From: Pararge aegeria
Lineage: Eukaryota > Arthropoda > Insecta > Lepidoptera > Nymphalidae
Reading direction: 5' to 3'
Assembly: GCF_905163445.1 (NCBI RefSeq)
Contig: NC_053181.1
Coordinates: 124,001 to 188,000 of the forward strand
DNA length: 64,000 bases
This document shows positions 1 to 11,481 of the stretch, one piece after another. Within the stretch, counting starts at the first letter, position 1. Every line of letters starts with the position of its first letter. A program made the translations under genes and the position numbers. Under the pieces are notes generated by a model. It searched no databases. It had not been told where the DNA came from and was given only the letters and a program-made list of their open reading frames with translations.

Positions 1-140
1 TCGGATGCCGGGCCTCGTATGCCGGGCCTCGGATGCCGGGCCTCGTATGCCGGGCCTCGGATGCCGGGCCTCGGATGCCGGGCCTCGGATGCCGGGCCTC
101 GGATGCCGGGCCTCGGATGCCGGGCCTCGAATGCCGGGCG
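1..140. repeat. 14-bp GC-rich minisatellite, 10 units, cut by window edge
   Basis: Ten head-to-tail copies of tcggatgccgggcc. Copies 2 and 4 read tcgt and copy 10 reads tcga...ggcg. The unit is not a multiple of three, so all forward frames stay open and give spurious repetitive peptides. The array is cut by the window start and its true length is unknown. It decays into gcgtcgcgtcgg at 141. Confidence 0.97.
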
Positions 141-439
141 TCGCGTCGGCACCCGGTCCCCGCGTTACGCAATCGTTAGCGGCGAAGAGTTTATTTCAAA
201 CCTTACACAGGCTGCCGCATGGCAGAAGGAAATTAAACAAAAGAGAGACAGTTGCTTAATGTGTCGGATATCTCTTGTCAGTTAAGAAAACTGAAGTTTA
301 AACGGAGTTTTTCTGTCAAGGCGTTGTTCAGAAACGCACTTTCCTAAGTTATCGAACCAATAGCGCTATTGAATAGATTAACTGCCGAAAAAAGTTGTTC
401 AGAAACCGGGCATTAGTGCTCCAGCACTGTGCTGTTTAG

Positions 440-735
440 AAACCATGGAAACCGTAGAGCTTTTTTGGACAGCTCATCCGGGGAAGTGATTCCACCATGC
501 TTATATCTGCCTCGGAGCAGCATTATTGCTGTGCTGTGTTCCGGTGTGTGCGCGGCTGCCGGTGTAATTAGAGGCACATGAGGCTTAACACCGACGACTC
601 GGGATGGTGGAGATACCACGGCAAGTTAAACAATGTGTTCCTAGCATGCCCTGCGAACTGTTGCTCGGTTTATCGGCGATGGGTTTCCACTTTCCATCAG
701 GTGAGCCATCAATTTAACAATAAAAGAAATCTCTC
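440..735 (+). repeat. Dispersed lepidopteran-type repeat, family S3 copy 1
   Basis: This segment shares an ordered series of blocks with 36930-37185, 47495-47765, 43270-43435 (minus) and 12400-12540 (minus). The blocks are gagctttttt..gacag, ggggaagtg, a cagcattrttgc block, tgtgttccggt, gtaattaga/caggcaca, cttaacac, catgccctgcgaa and an end block resembling ccaccatcaggtg. This is the 3' end of a non-autonomous or truncated non-LTR element. The family name is not known to me with certainty. Open frames through it are not genes. Confidence 0.8.
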
Positions 736-809
736 CCAGTCGTGCCATCAAATTAAAAATTGGAAATTATTGAACGACATCCAAATCGAAATTGTGTACG
801 GAAATTGCG

Positions 810-935
810 CCGTTTCTCAGACATCTCACTCAGTACCTACCCAAAACACAAGTTATGCTTACTTTGGGGCTAGATGGCGATGTTTCTATTGGCTTCGTAT
901 ATTTATTTATTTATTACTTACTTTCAATAGATGGC
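810..935 (+). repeat. Partial tRNA-derived SINE, family S2 (3' part)
   Basis: The block around aacacaagttatgcttactt followed by agatggcgatg and attatttattta is the reverse complement of the matching part of the fuller copies at 32980-33243 and 42725-42945. The tRNA-like head is missing from this copy. Confidence 0.75.
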
Positions 936-1139
936 GTGCTTACTTCAACGCAAAATTCAATGTGGAAATAAAACAACCAGACTAAATATTAAATATTTTA
1001 TTTGAAAACAAACTTACTCGATTCATGTATACATAAAGTTTCATGTTTTACATACATAGTCTCCGTATTTATACAATTAAAGTGTTGTCATCTACTTAAC
1101 CCAACTTATTGTAGACCTCTATCATTATGACTATATATA

Positions 1140-1330
1140 CAACGACCCGCTACGGCCCCCGCCCCAGCGAGCCAACGCGGCGTCCAACGTTACGCCTGCT
1201 AGGCGTCGGCGGCACCGGGCCGGCTTGTGAGCCAGCCCGCCAGAGACCACTGCCAAATGATTGGGGGATTTGCTCAAGAGCCCGTCAGGGGACACGCCCC
1301 GTCCCAGTAGAATGCATTTTGGACGTCTAA
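1140..1330. other. GC-rich island of unknown nature
   Basis: About 190 bp of GC-rich sequence starting near acccgctacggcccccgcc inside AT-rich surroundings. A 67-codon forward frame crosses it, but its composition is proline/arginine-rich, it lacks any motif I recognise, and it is probably a by-product of base composition. It could be a transposon fragment or a CpG-rich regulatory segment. Confidence 0.4.
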
Positions 1331-4300
1331 TTTGACATGTAAATGTCTACAGGTACAGATACTTAATTAAAATCCAAGTGTCTGTTTCTGATTTCGAAAT
1401 ACTCGCTGCTTATTTGAACGAAACTTGAATACCTGAGGAATATTCTTTTTCAATACCCTTCCGTCCGTTTATCTGTTTGTTTAGACTATAATCTTCGGTA
1501 TTGCTGAACAAATTATGACTTCCTCCATTACTCATAACCTATAAAAGTTGGTATAGAAAATCTTGACTTTAAATCGATTGCTTTACAGTTACAATTTTTC
1601 TAGTTAAATCTTTATAATACGAACGAATGTAAACATCATTTTGTTAGTTCGTAACCAAAACTTATGTGAGAAAAAAAAAATTTAGAACTCAACTGCGGGG
1701 TTACCGAAAACTGACTGGTAGTCGTTTATGACCGTTTATTAACTTTATTTAAACACGCAGACGTAATGTTGGATGTCTTTGTGGAACACTCTTACACTAG
1801 GCGTAAGATAAGGAATCGTTAAAGTACCTAGGTATACAAAAGAATAACCGTCACGCGCTACAACGACGGACAGTACAATTATGACTATTATATAATAGCT
1901 TTAACTCATAAAAATCATAACGTCCACACTGCAACTGTCGGGGGAAAATTTATGACGTTAATTTTGACACTTTCTAAGAATTGACGTCATAAATTGCAGT
2001 ATGCTGCGAGATGATTTCAGCGACAAAGAATCAAATAACTGAGCAATCAAACAAATGCTTAAATATGTTTTGAAGGGAAGCTCCTGACCGACGACGTTCG
2101 GATCACGCAGTTGCGCCGCATCCGTCGATAGATGGCGCGACCAGTGATGCTGAAAATCCGTTAGAAGCTTCTCTTCAACCTGTGTTAGCTTCTATTTAGT
2201 TATAAACAGAAATAGCCCAAGGTGCTAATTAGGTAGTAATACAAACTAGTATAAACGAATTCTTTGTTTACCAAGAAAAAAGGGAATACACACCTTTCCG
2301 ATAAAAAAAAATAATCGTTCAAGTTAAATATATCGCCACAGAAAAACGTGAGTTTAGACTATTTATCTTCAATCGCATTAGCACCCAGGTATATATTTTA
2401 TAATTTTCATCGTCACAAAAAGAATCAATTTGCATATTTCAAGTGTGATTCAAAGTACGTTATCGTTCTTCTTAAATATTAAAATACTTTTTAAGTATAT
2501 ACCTAATCCTTCTTTCATTTAAGACCACATCAAAGTAAATCCTTGGAGGATTTTACGAAGTTTACAAAATACTGTTCACAAGGAAACCGTTAACGATACT
2601 TTTCAGCTATTTAGAATCTTTCAATAATAATTTATCTTATTTCTCTAGGTATATTTAATTATTTTACAACAATATAATCTATTTATATAATATTTAAGTA
2701 TTTATAAGTACTTAACAGGTCTAATATTAAATTTAATATAAAATAATTAAAATTTTTTCATAACAATGATTTAATTTTTTTAAAACCAGTTTTTATTTAA
2801 CTACAAACTCAAATTAGTCTTGCTGTTATATAATCGTACATACATTGCGTAGCGGTGCCGACTCCGCTGCACCAATCTCTAACGCAAAATACCAGGAAAA
2901 ATAAATAACGCAGGCATGAATGACTAAAATAATTTGGCTATAAATAATATCCTACATGTCAATAATTCCGAGCAGACGGTATTCTCATTTCATGGCAATT
3001 ATTAGATTATTGAAACAATAATAATTATGATGACACTTGTAAGTTGTAACGTAACTCCCATGTTTGGAATACCATAGGGGGCCATTTGGAAAGGTGCTAC
3101 GTTGGAAACGTGTCGATTTAGACGTAAAATTATAATTTAATGTATAGATTTTATTTAGTTTTACATAAGAACAGTTTATGAAGGTTATATGAATAAAACA
3201 AATATTTTATAGAATAAATAAATTTAATAACCTAAAGCATTTTTAAAAAAGAAAAAAATAATAATGTATGATGTAATATATTTCAGTTTGCATATAAAGG
3301 GAGTGTAGAAAATGGTCTCGCCTAACTTAGTATAGAGCCATGAAGTCACATTTGAACCTGTTTGTATGAATGGTCGATCCATCGTGTATGTCAGGTATTG
3401 TTTTGACACTATGCTACGAACTTCATATTTTCCATTGCCATAATAATCCGTGAGTACATTATTGACCTTCGATCAAAAGACCTGTTTCTTCATCATGCGC
3501 ACAGTAATACATAGCACACCTTTCCATCCAACCCAGTTTGTTACAGAAATGTAGCTTATTAAGATTTGAAATGCTTTTCCGAAAGATTGCAAGATATTCA
3601 TTTCATTCTTACAGTTTATACTTAGTAAGCAGCTGCTTATAGAGTTAGCGCATATCTCAGACGCATGCGCAATCATCACAAATATCGACCAAACAAGAGA
3701 TACTAATCTTATGGTTGACAAGAGTTGTAAGAAACAAGTAGCACGTTGGCGTTTTTCAACCTCTTAGGAAGACCAGACTCCATCGAGGCGTGCCACTTGT
3801 TTAGATTATTTGCTGCTAAAACATAGAGGTTAATGTTTATTAGGTTACAATACGGCTGACATGCAGCTGTTCTGTAAAAGCCCTAAAAAAAAAGATAAAA
3901 AAAAGAGTTTTAAGCCTGAGCAGTTACATGTTACATGCCATGAAATAATTCAGTCCAATTTTGTTCGATGCTACTTTATAAATAAATTAAAACATATATT
4001 TACTAGATGTAGAACATAAAGTAGAGAAGGTAGTGTAGGCAATGTGACAACCAAGGAATTGATTTCAATAAATCTAGGGTGGAACTTAAAGGCTATATCA
4101 TTAAAAGTATATCTCACTTCGGAATTTCCATCGCCCTTGGTGAAACCGCATGCTTATTTGTGAGTGTACTTAAGTTTCATAAAGCACGCTATATCAGTGT
4201 ACACACACAAATGCGCATGCGCATACACTGCGCTGCCACAACTGAGCCAAACAGACTTCGTGAAATACAAGGACATCAGTGTAACGTAAGTTGTAATACC

Positions 4301-6484
4301 TTATTATGAATTGTGTCGAGAAGGAATTTACAAATAAGGTATTTCCTAACTATTAAAATCAGTTTCTTATCTATATATTGTTTTATACATCGGTGCCAAT
4401 TGTTTTGTACATCAATCCCCAGACAAATCCCAAACTAAGCAAAGTAGAAAAGTTTAGGTGTCGCTAATGCTGCCCTTTTCACAGTGTTCCCATTAGATAA
4501 GCACAGCGCTATTTTCAGACCTGTCAGTTTAGTTGAGAGATTCATGTACGACAGAATTGGCACCATTAACCTAGCTTAAATTAAACTCTATAATATACAA
4601 AATGTTAGGATGCCACTGTGCTTCGCCATCTCCGCAAGTGGGCGTCGTAAGTGTATTACAATAACTGCACACTTAATGTGTCGTACGTTACACATTAGTT
4701 CGTCAATAAGTTAATTTACCGGCTGCACGGGAGCGGGGATGGTGCAGTGAGATACAACCTGGCAATACCTCTAGACGTAAAGCCCCATTCAAGGCTCTGA
4801 ATGTTCATGACATCAAAATCGAATACCCAACCTTCAAGTCATCACATAGATGGCAAGTAGACTTTCGAAGTATATGTCTTATTTTTTTACGTATGTTATA
4901 TTACTAGTAATTTGAAAAAAATTGTCGCCGTCATATCATCAGACCTGACCTAATTTTGGTTAATTAAAAAAATATCCGAATGAGAATAGTTAGTTAGTTG
5001 GTTTGTTAGTTTGTAACTATTATTGTGTGTTTTCTAATTGGAATTATATCCTTATTAAAAAAAATATAATAAGAATTATCCGCACACTTGTTAAAATCCA
5101 AATGAGAATAATAAAATATCAGAATGAAATGAAAATCAAACGGGTCATTGTCAATCGGTTGTTATAATTTTTAGATTGAAATCTTCGATGCCACCTTTAA
5201 GTAAGCGAATCATTCACGATATTAACATATTATCTGGATATCGGATAGATTCAGCATGCAGCGTACAAAAACTGACGCTCTAAAGTCTTATTGAAGCTGG
5301 ACCGAAAAGGGTAGCTGTCAATAAGTCTTTCCTCTGGAGTGTCAGAAAAGTAGCCATCGACGGGAGCAATCTTCAAATTATAGGTCTAAATTCTTGTAAA
5401 CTTCTTTTGTAAATATTAAATATTATTTAAATATTAAAACAATTCTTGGAATATTTATTCTGATGTAAAATAAATACACTGGTATCCAGGTCTTAATGAA
5501 GAAAGATTAAAGGCACAAAACTTATTTCATTTCAATTTCAAGGAATATAACATAAAAAGTATCTGCTGTTTTAAAAAAATTGTCAAAACATGCTTCAACA
5601 AATAGTACAAGTTAATAATTAGCGTCGCAAGCGATTGCAATTCTGCATGTGCTGACAGCAATGTATTCTGATAGGCTGACACGTGTTCTGCGTTGGCTGC
5701 AGTTCGTAATATTACCGAAGTACCTATTAAAACTACTGCTGACCCACAGGGCGCCGTTGCCTACATGGAAATCGTATCACACTTATCGAATTTCGCAGTT
5801 CTCGTTTGAAGAGATGTCAAATTTGATGTCACAAAACACAGTTATTGCGTAGCTCTTTACGCCCGGGGGTGTATCGTAATCGGTGACAATGGCCCAAGCG
5901 GATCAGGGCCCAGCACAAATACAATACAAACAATTCTTATCACAAAATTGTATTTACAGTGTAAGAGGAGCGAGTGACTAGCAAACGTGAAGTCGCCAGC
6001 CCGGGCCCAGCTCCCTGCCGCTGATTTCTGCTATCTTTTCGTAAATCTTTAAACCGAATGCTAACTCGTCAAAACCTGAAGTTAATAGTCAATCTTATTT
6101 TAAACCTTCAGATCAAGCAATAAGTTTATAAAGCTGTCCTCGTTGACAGGGCAGGTAAAAGATAGTAGGTACTAATAAATAACTTAGTTTTAAAATAATT
6201 ATGAAACAGCTTGATTTCAATATTAATTTTAGGTGTAAGTCGATGGTTACTTCCAAGTGTAATTTTTAACTGAAGGTACAACTAAAATGTCGTTCGTGTC
6301 TGGCGCAACGGGCGGCTGGCGCGCGGCAGGGAGCGGTGGAGGGGCAGGCCACGTGCTCGCTCGTACAGATCTTGCTTATTAGGTACTTACTAAACGAATA
6401 GCGGCAGAACATACGCGAGGAGGTGCAGTCACAAAATATTGAAGGATATCGCCAGTGCGGCACACGATAGGTACACTATGAATG
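1331..6484. other. Non-coding stretch downstream of the Dpr gene
   Basis: AT-rich DNA with no convincing coding region on either strand. The open frames here are short and show no domain. A 17-bp imperfect inverted repeat (1947-1963 with 1979-1995, one mismatch) contains the palindrome tgacgtca at 1982-1989, which equals a CRE consensus. Nothing else is supported. Confidence 0.6.
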
Positions 6485-6784
6485 GTGTTTATTACATTTT
6501 AGATTTTTTTCGTGGATTTTTTCGCCTGCATACAAAATCTAAGTCAATAAAACTAGTGTCCTAATATCAATCGCAATTAGCATACTTGGGTTATTGACTG
6601 TTACTGAATATATAAAATAAAACATAATAAAAAGTGGGAGCTTCGAATGGAGTGCACTCATCGGACTCGACAATGATCCTGCTCGGTGCAAGCGTGCCTC
6701 GTCAGTGCCGCGTGAGCCCGGAGCCTCCTGCGAGTTCTGCCAGCGTGCGACGTGGGGGGCAACTTAGCCGGCGGGTCCCCGGCA

Positions 6785-6909
6785 TCAGCTGGCGAGCAGC
6801 GCGCGCAGCAGGCGCGCGTGCAGCGCGGCGGCACCCAGCAGCGCCAGCACGGCGCGCCCGCTGTCCGACAGCCCGGCCGAGCCCGTCTGCATGGCGGCCG
6901 GCCGCTCGC
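6785..6909 (-). CDS. dpr: Dpr-family protein, terminal exon with hydrophobic C-terminus and stop
   Basis: Last coding exon, 125 nt: two nucleotides completing glycine, 40 codons and TGA at 6785-6787. The joined reading begins GERPAAMQTGSAGLSDSGR, which matches the conserved Dpr linker (NGE.P.AMQTG). A roughly 20-residue hydrophobic stretch rich in Ala and Leu then runs to the end, finishing LLAS. Such a tail without a charged cytoplasmic segment suits a GPI-anchor signal or a terminal membrane segment (inference). The acceptor is gctgtccgcag before 6909. The TTTATT at 6488-6493 reads AATAAA on the minus strand and is the first possible poly(A) signal I noticed downstream, but it is weakly supported. 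The exon is very GC-rich, so the longer open frames on the other strand here are composition artefacts. Confidence 0.9.
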
Positions 6910-7398
6910 CTGCGGACAGCGCGCGGTGAGCACTCGCGTACACATCGTACTCTTGCAATAGTAGTTCATGAGGCCGAAGGTCAAGGGCAGTTTAATAGAC
7001 GATTTTCAAATTGCTACATTTAAGTGGACTTATTAATATTCGATTGTTGACTTGTTGTTCGAATAATGTGAAATTTCAGATGATGGGGATGTTGTTTAGG
7101 TTACTTATCTCTATAAGACGAAGCTCGTTGCTCTTTAGCCTGCGGCAGCAACTCCTCCTGATAAGGCGTGTCATACGCTCGTCGCTATACTCACACCATC
7201 CGGGGTAGGATGCTTGGCGGAACCCGTTCCGTCAGCAGCGACAACCTACGAACAGTGCCGCAATCCTACCGTTGAGCACGTGAACTCCGCGTTGGAGGCG
7301 CGCAGGTGTAGTGGCCCGAGTCCTGCACCAGTCGGTAGGACAGGGCCCGCATCCGCTCCGCTAGCAGCGGTAGCCTACAGACAGGGGCGCAGTCGTAC
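6910..7398 (-). other. Dpr intron between the two last coding exons
   Basis: 489-bp intron with GT (7398-7397) and AG (6911-6910) boundaries that preserve reading phase 1. It contains the decayed duplicate of the preceding Ig exon described separately. The remainder is AT-rich with no recognisable element. Confidence 0.85.
7223..7345 (-). pseudogene. Decayed tandem duplicate of the 3' half of the Dpr Ig2 exon
   Basis: On the minus strand this segment repeats the 3' part of the 7567-7399 exon and about 45 bp of the following intron. It reads YRLVQD then SGHYTCAP, against YLLVQDAAPADSGRYSCAPSNAE in the functional exon. Twelve nucleotides are missing in frame before SG. One nucleotide is missing in the CAPSN region, so the frame shifts. 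A further block is missing before the shared GTGCTCAACGGTA. The donor-like AACG|GTAGGA is still present. The shared intronic flank (for example cagcagcg/tagcagcgg and acctac/gcctac before the exon end) shows that the duplication took in intron as well as exon. I see no acceptor side, so it is probably not an exon. It could in principle serve as a decoy donor. Confidence 0.85.
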
Positions 7399-7567
7399 CG
7401 TTGAGCACGTGCACGCGCACGGCGGCGAGCTCCGCGTTGGAGGGCGCGCAGGAGTAGCGGCCCGAGTCGGCGGGCGCGGCGTCCTGCACCAGCAAGTAGG
7501 ACGTGGTGGCGGCGCCCTTCTCCGTCACCACCGACACGCCCCCGCGCGTCGAGTCGTACGAGATCAC
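7399..7567 (-). CDS. dpr: Dpr-family cell-surface protein, exon with second half of Ig domain 2
   Basis: A 169-nt exon of 56 codons plus one nucleotide. It starts VISYDSTRGGVSVVTEKG, continues through the strand E/F region (TTSYLLVQ), then the Ig hallmark DSGRYSCAPSN with the second disulphide cysteine, and ends RVHVLN plus the first base of a glycine codon. The acceptor is cag|GTG, with its G at 7568. The donor is AACG|GTACGA, with the GT at 7398-7397. It joins in phase 0 to the exon ending at 12982, across a 5.4-kb intron, and in phase 1 to the exon starting at 6909. The exon is GC-rich against an AT-rich genome. One oddity is that the 40 nt before the acceptor are purine- and GT-rich, with no clear polypyrimidine tract. 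Another is that a decayed copy of the 3' half of this exon lies just downstream. Confidence 0.94.
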
Positions 7568-9394
7568 CTGCTTCACGCACACGCCACGCACGTTCACACA
7601 ACGAGTTGTGTGTCGCGCGCTTGCGAGCCGTAATCGCAGCCGCGGTCCGCAACACAGGCGCTTGCGACGCGCCTACGAGCTCATGAGAATTCACGCACGA
7701 CTTTAACGATGTGGTTTTCAAAACAAATCCTCAAATAGTTATGAAATTTGAAGCCCATCATCGCACTGTTATGTTCGGACCATCGAGTTATGCGTGAACT
7801 CACACTAAGTCAGGCACTTTCATCGCAAGAAGCGGCCACAGCTACGGCTCACATTTGAGAACTCAACTTAAAGTTACTATTTATTTCGCGGCTTGATTTT
7901 TAGGCCAATAATATCTTATTTTTAAATATATAAATATTTAGATAAATCAGCCAGCATTGTAAAATATAAATGCAGCCGATGCTTAAAATATTAAACTTTG
8001 TGTGATTGCATAATAAAAGCCTGTTTAACTATCTTAATGTTTAAGTTCAAAAAACGAGCTCAAATTATGCATCGCTAGAAAAACTTACTGTAGGTAGCTT
8101 GGATCTTAACTGGTAAAACGTGCTCTTTCTGGAAGGACTTTCTATTTTAAATAAAAAAAACTTGCTTTATTTCGACAGCAACCTACAAGGTATATAAACA
8201 CTCAAGAGCAAGTTGTACGGACGTAAACACTGAGACATTGGCGATGAAATCGTGTCAAGTTAAATGTAGGTCCTAAACACGCGATCTCCGTCACACAGTG
8301 CGCCGTTTAGGCCGGAAAGCACCGCTTATGCCCGGCACTAACAGTCGCGTTCGTCCCGCCGCGCCCGTCTGTAGAACCCGGAACTCGTTTTCACTACTCC
8401 ATAAGTGTACTTACGTGTATACGCAATTGTATTTTCATACCAATGTTTTAGTGACTACAAAAAACGGATTAATTGGTTGTCTGTCTGTGTGTCTGTTAGT
8501 CCGTTCGTCACAACCTTTTTTTTTTCAAAGACCGCTTGAGACGAAACTAACGCTGAGAAATAAAGTCAATTGTCTCCTTTTGCTCAGATTGGAGCTTCAA
8601 GTTTAGCTTCGAAATAAAAAGATTTTCTTTCGAAGCCTATTTTCGTACTCATTACCTGCCTGATTATTTAAAACTCATGAGAGGCTCCGTCCTTGAATAA
8701 ATATATTTTGTCCATTATTATGAGGAGACGGTGATAGCTACAACAATATGCGTTACTTTAATACTAATGCTACAAGAATTCTTGGCACAACTCGTCTAAG
8801 TTTTTTTTTTGTTGTAACATTAATTTGTGTCTCGAATAATTTTATGAACAATACTTTTACTACTTTACATTAGTATCAATAAACTAAAAGCCTTTTATCT
8901 TTTTAAAAAAGACTGGTGTAAATAGCCCGCCGTGTATGAACAAGCTACCTAATACACACTTGAACCATCTCAAGTTCCGATTGATGGCATTCATGAGTGC
9001 TTTGCTATTGTGTCCGCGTCACGCTCACGTTGGATTGCCGGCTGCCGTCGCGGATTGTCGCGAACACGATTGATGTTGGTCTTTTCCCGTCAGACTAATG
9101 CAGTACGTTGTTGATGGAACAGTTCACTTGCGTTTGAAACGTGTCGCATTCAAGTGGACCCACAACGCCAACTTTATTTGTTAAATACGTTATTATATCA
9201 AGGTAAACTCGTTACGGCCGCTTAGCGTACCGCTTTGAAGTTGTAATTCGAGGCTGTCGCCGAACTCATCAAGTAACTTCGCAAGTAAAGTGGTCTCGAC
9301 CCGGGCTTCGTATTAAGTTGCTAATTCTTTTAATTTGAATTAATGACTAGTACAAAAGACAAAGTTCATGTGTTTCAGCTCGAATTTTTTTTGT

Positions 9395-9485
9395 TAAAAA
9401 GAACCGACTGTAAAACAACTAAAAAGCATGAAATAAATATTTTCTACAACATTTTTAGGTCGGTGCCAAGTAAAATGTAGAAAAT
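9395..9485. repeat. Short dispersed repeat, copy 1 of a pair
   Basis: It shares gaaccgact, aactaaaaagc, ttaaatattttctacaac / ataaatattttctacaac and ggtgccaagtaaaa-like blocks in order with 15945-16060. Related wording (aaccgactt...aaagg) occurs at 32952-32975. This is an old interspersed repeat of unknown class. Confidence 0.7.
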
Positions 9486-10184
9486 TACTTACAAATTGCC
9501 TGCTTGTCCATGTTAAATGGTCAAATCATAATTAAACTGGATTATCAGTTGCCACGTAAGTAGGTACTAGAGTAGAGGTTCTCCGTGATTTCGCCCCCAA
9601 CAAATTTTAAATAAATTGTTACCTAATTCTCCAATTTTTTTAGTGATGATGTTTCTAATGCCGCTGTTTTATTTATAAAGTAAGTTACTTTGGCGTGTAA
9701 CGATTATCATCATAACCGAAAATATCAAATAAGAGCGTCAATCGGTGAAGTAATACGTGATTGCGCCACTACAGCCACACAGCAGTGCGTATCATGTTAA
9801 CGACGTGGCTCGTAAGTTTGGTTCCCTGGTGGTAGAGTCATTACAATCAGACAAAAGTGCCAACTTGAAATAATAGAATTTTGACGATTCAGAATGGGTC
9901 GTGCGAGTCAATTGGATGCTAACTATGCCAGATTACCGCACACTGTTCCGTGTTAGATCTGTGTTGAAACCGTAATTGATACAAAGCAACCACTAGGTAT
10001 ACGAACCGTGTCTTCCAGCGCTATTGTGGAGCTACAAATTAGTAATTTAATTAATGAAAGGGCTGCAAACGATTACACACACGTGCCGCGTGCCCGCTAA
10101 CGTCTTACTTATTAGTTATCGGAGTACACGGGTACCTACGAGTGCCTCCGTGCGACGCTCGCGAGCGGGACGAGCGCTGAGATA

Positions 10185-11300
10185 TTGATGACCTTCATTC
10201 AAATTTCGACCGAAAAAGCTTTCGACCGTGTGGATCACGTGATCCTACTCCACAAGCTAAGCGTCCTAGGAATAAGCGGGAACTTGCTCCGATGGCTGAC
10301 TTCATACATCAAAAACCGTATGCAGGCTGTAGTAACGGGCAGTGCTAGGAGCAACTTTGTAACCATACCGTCAGGGGTACCCCAAGGGTCTATCCTTGGT
10401 CCCCTCTTATACAACGCCTATCTTTATGATATTGGTAGCTGTTTCAGCCATGCGCAACATTTAATGTTTGCTGACGATATGAAAATTTTCCTTAAAATAC
10501 GTTTCCTTGAGGATTGTTCTCGGCTGCAAGAAGACTTAAACAACCTGAGTAAGTACTATGCCAGGAATAGAATTATTGTTAACGTTAAAAAATGTCACCA
10601 CATTACTCTATCCCGTAAAACTAGCTCAATAACTTACGACTATCAAATCAATGGTTCAAACATTGCTAAAGTCCAAACCGTCCGAGACCTGGGTATTAAA
10701 ATTGACACTAAACTATCGATGAATGACCACGTCGAAGTTGTGGCGGACAAAGCCTACAAACAACTAGGATTTATTAAACGAGTAACACGTAATTTCAGTA
10801 ATATAGAATGTATAAAAACCTTGTATTTTGCGTATGTTCGTAGTATTCTCGAATATGCATGCAACATTTGGTCACCCTATTATATTATACATACTCATAG
10901 GCTTGAATCAATACAAAAACAATTTCTTAAGTACCTGGCCTTCAAAGAATTCAAAAAATTTAACAGTTACAAAGAAGCCTGTACTCATTACAAAATTGAC
11001 TCCCTGGAACTAAGAAGAAACCAAAGTGACATGCTACTGCTACAAGCTATTTTGACTGGACGAATTGACTGTCCTAGACTGCTGTCTGCATTTTCACTCA
11101 ATGCTTCCTCCTTTAGGCCTCGAAAACCGCAGCTATTACGTGTACCAAAATCAAATACAATCTACGCTCGAAATTCCGTGCTTTTACGCCTGGCACGTAC
11201 CTATAATAAAACTTACTCAGATATTGATCTTTTTCACTTATCCAAAATACAATTAAAAACAGAAATATCTAGCCTACATCGGAAACTTAATAACGTGTAA
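10185..11300 (+). CDS. Non-LTR retrotransposon reverse transcriptase, 5'-truncated
   Basis: Open frame of 371 codons for the RT palm and thumb of a Jockey/CR1-like non-LTR retrotransposon (copying RNA into DNA at the target site). Visible motifs are KAFDRVDH near residues 11-18, SGVPQGSILGPLL at 63-75 and the catalytic FADD at 95-98, followed by LGIKIDTKLS and a 'YARSILEYACNIWSP'-type thumb segment. The C-terminal tail resembles the RT ends of many insect LINEs. The apparent start codon is TTG and not a real start: endonuclease, ORF1 and the first RT blocks are absent, so this is a dead 5'-truncated insertion. The preserved frame suggests it is fairly young. It lies antisense inside the Dpr intron. 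Confidence 0.9.
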   Translation: MMTFIQISTEKAFDRVDHVILLHKLSVLGISGNLLRWLTSYIKNRMQAVVTGSARSNFVTIPSGVPQGSILGPLLYNAYLYDIGSCFSHAQHLMFADDMKIFLKIRFLEDCSRLQEDLNNLSKYYARNRIIVNVKKCHHITLSRKTSSITYDYQINGSNIAKVQTVRDLGIKIDTKLSMNDHVEVVADKAYKQLGFIKRVTRNFSNIECIKTLYFAYVRSILEYACNIWSPYYIIHTHRLESIQKQFLKYLAFKEFKKFNSYKEACTHYKIDSLELRRNQSDMLLLQAILTGRIDCPRLLSAFSLNASSFRPRKPQLLRVPKSNTIYARNSVLLRLARTYNKTYSDIDLFHLSKIQLKTEISSLHRKLNNV

Positions 11301-11365
11301 GTTATAATATTTATATTAATATCTATAATAGTACATAAATACATATTATCAATGCATACTCTCTC

Positions 11366-11374
11366 TCACACACA

Positions 11375-11463
<89 letters not shown>

Positions 11464-11481
11464 CAAACACACACACACACA
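11366..11481. repeat. (CA)n microsatellite
   Basis: About 115 bp of CA dinucleotide repeats with a few interruptions (cgcgca, catacata, ctacaaa). They lie in the 3' UTR of the truncated retrotransposon and produce a spurious Thr-His open frame. Confidence 0.97.

Noticed and set aside
5..285. Repetitive Met-Pro-Gly-Leu open frames
   Set aside because: By-product of the 14-bp minisatellite, whose unit length keeps all frames open.
578..985. 135-codon open frame
   Set aside because: It runs through an S3 repeat end and an S2 SINE part that recur elsewhere. No protein motif.
6634..7023. Plus- and minus-strand frames of 108-129 codons over the Dpr last exon
   Set aside because: GC-rich shadows of the true minus-strand exon at 6909-6785, which has splice sites and family homology.
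7214..7721. Long frames in other phases across the Ig exon
   Set aside because: Shadows of the Dpr exon and its duplicate; wrong frame for the conserved Ig motifs.
8298..8606. 102-codon plus-strand frame
   Set aside because: No recognisable domain, no splice or conservation evidence, ordinary intronic composition.
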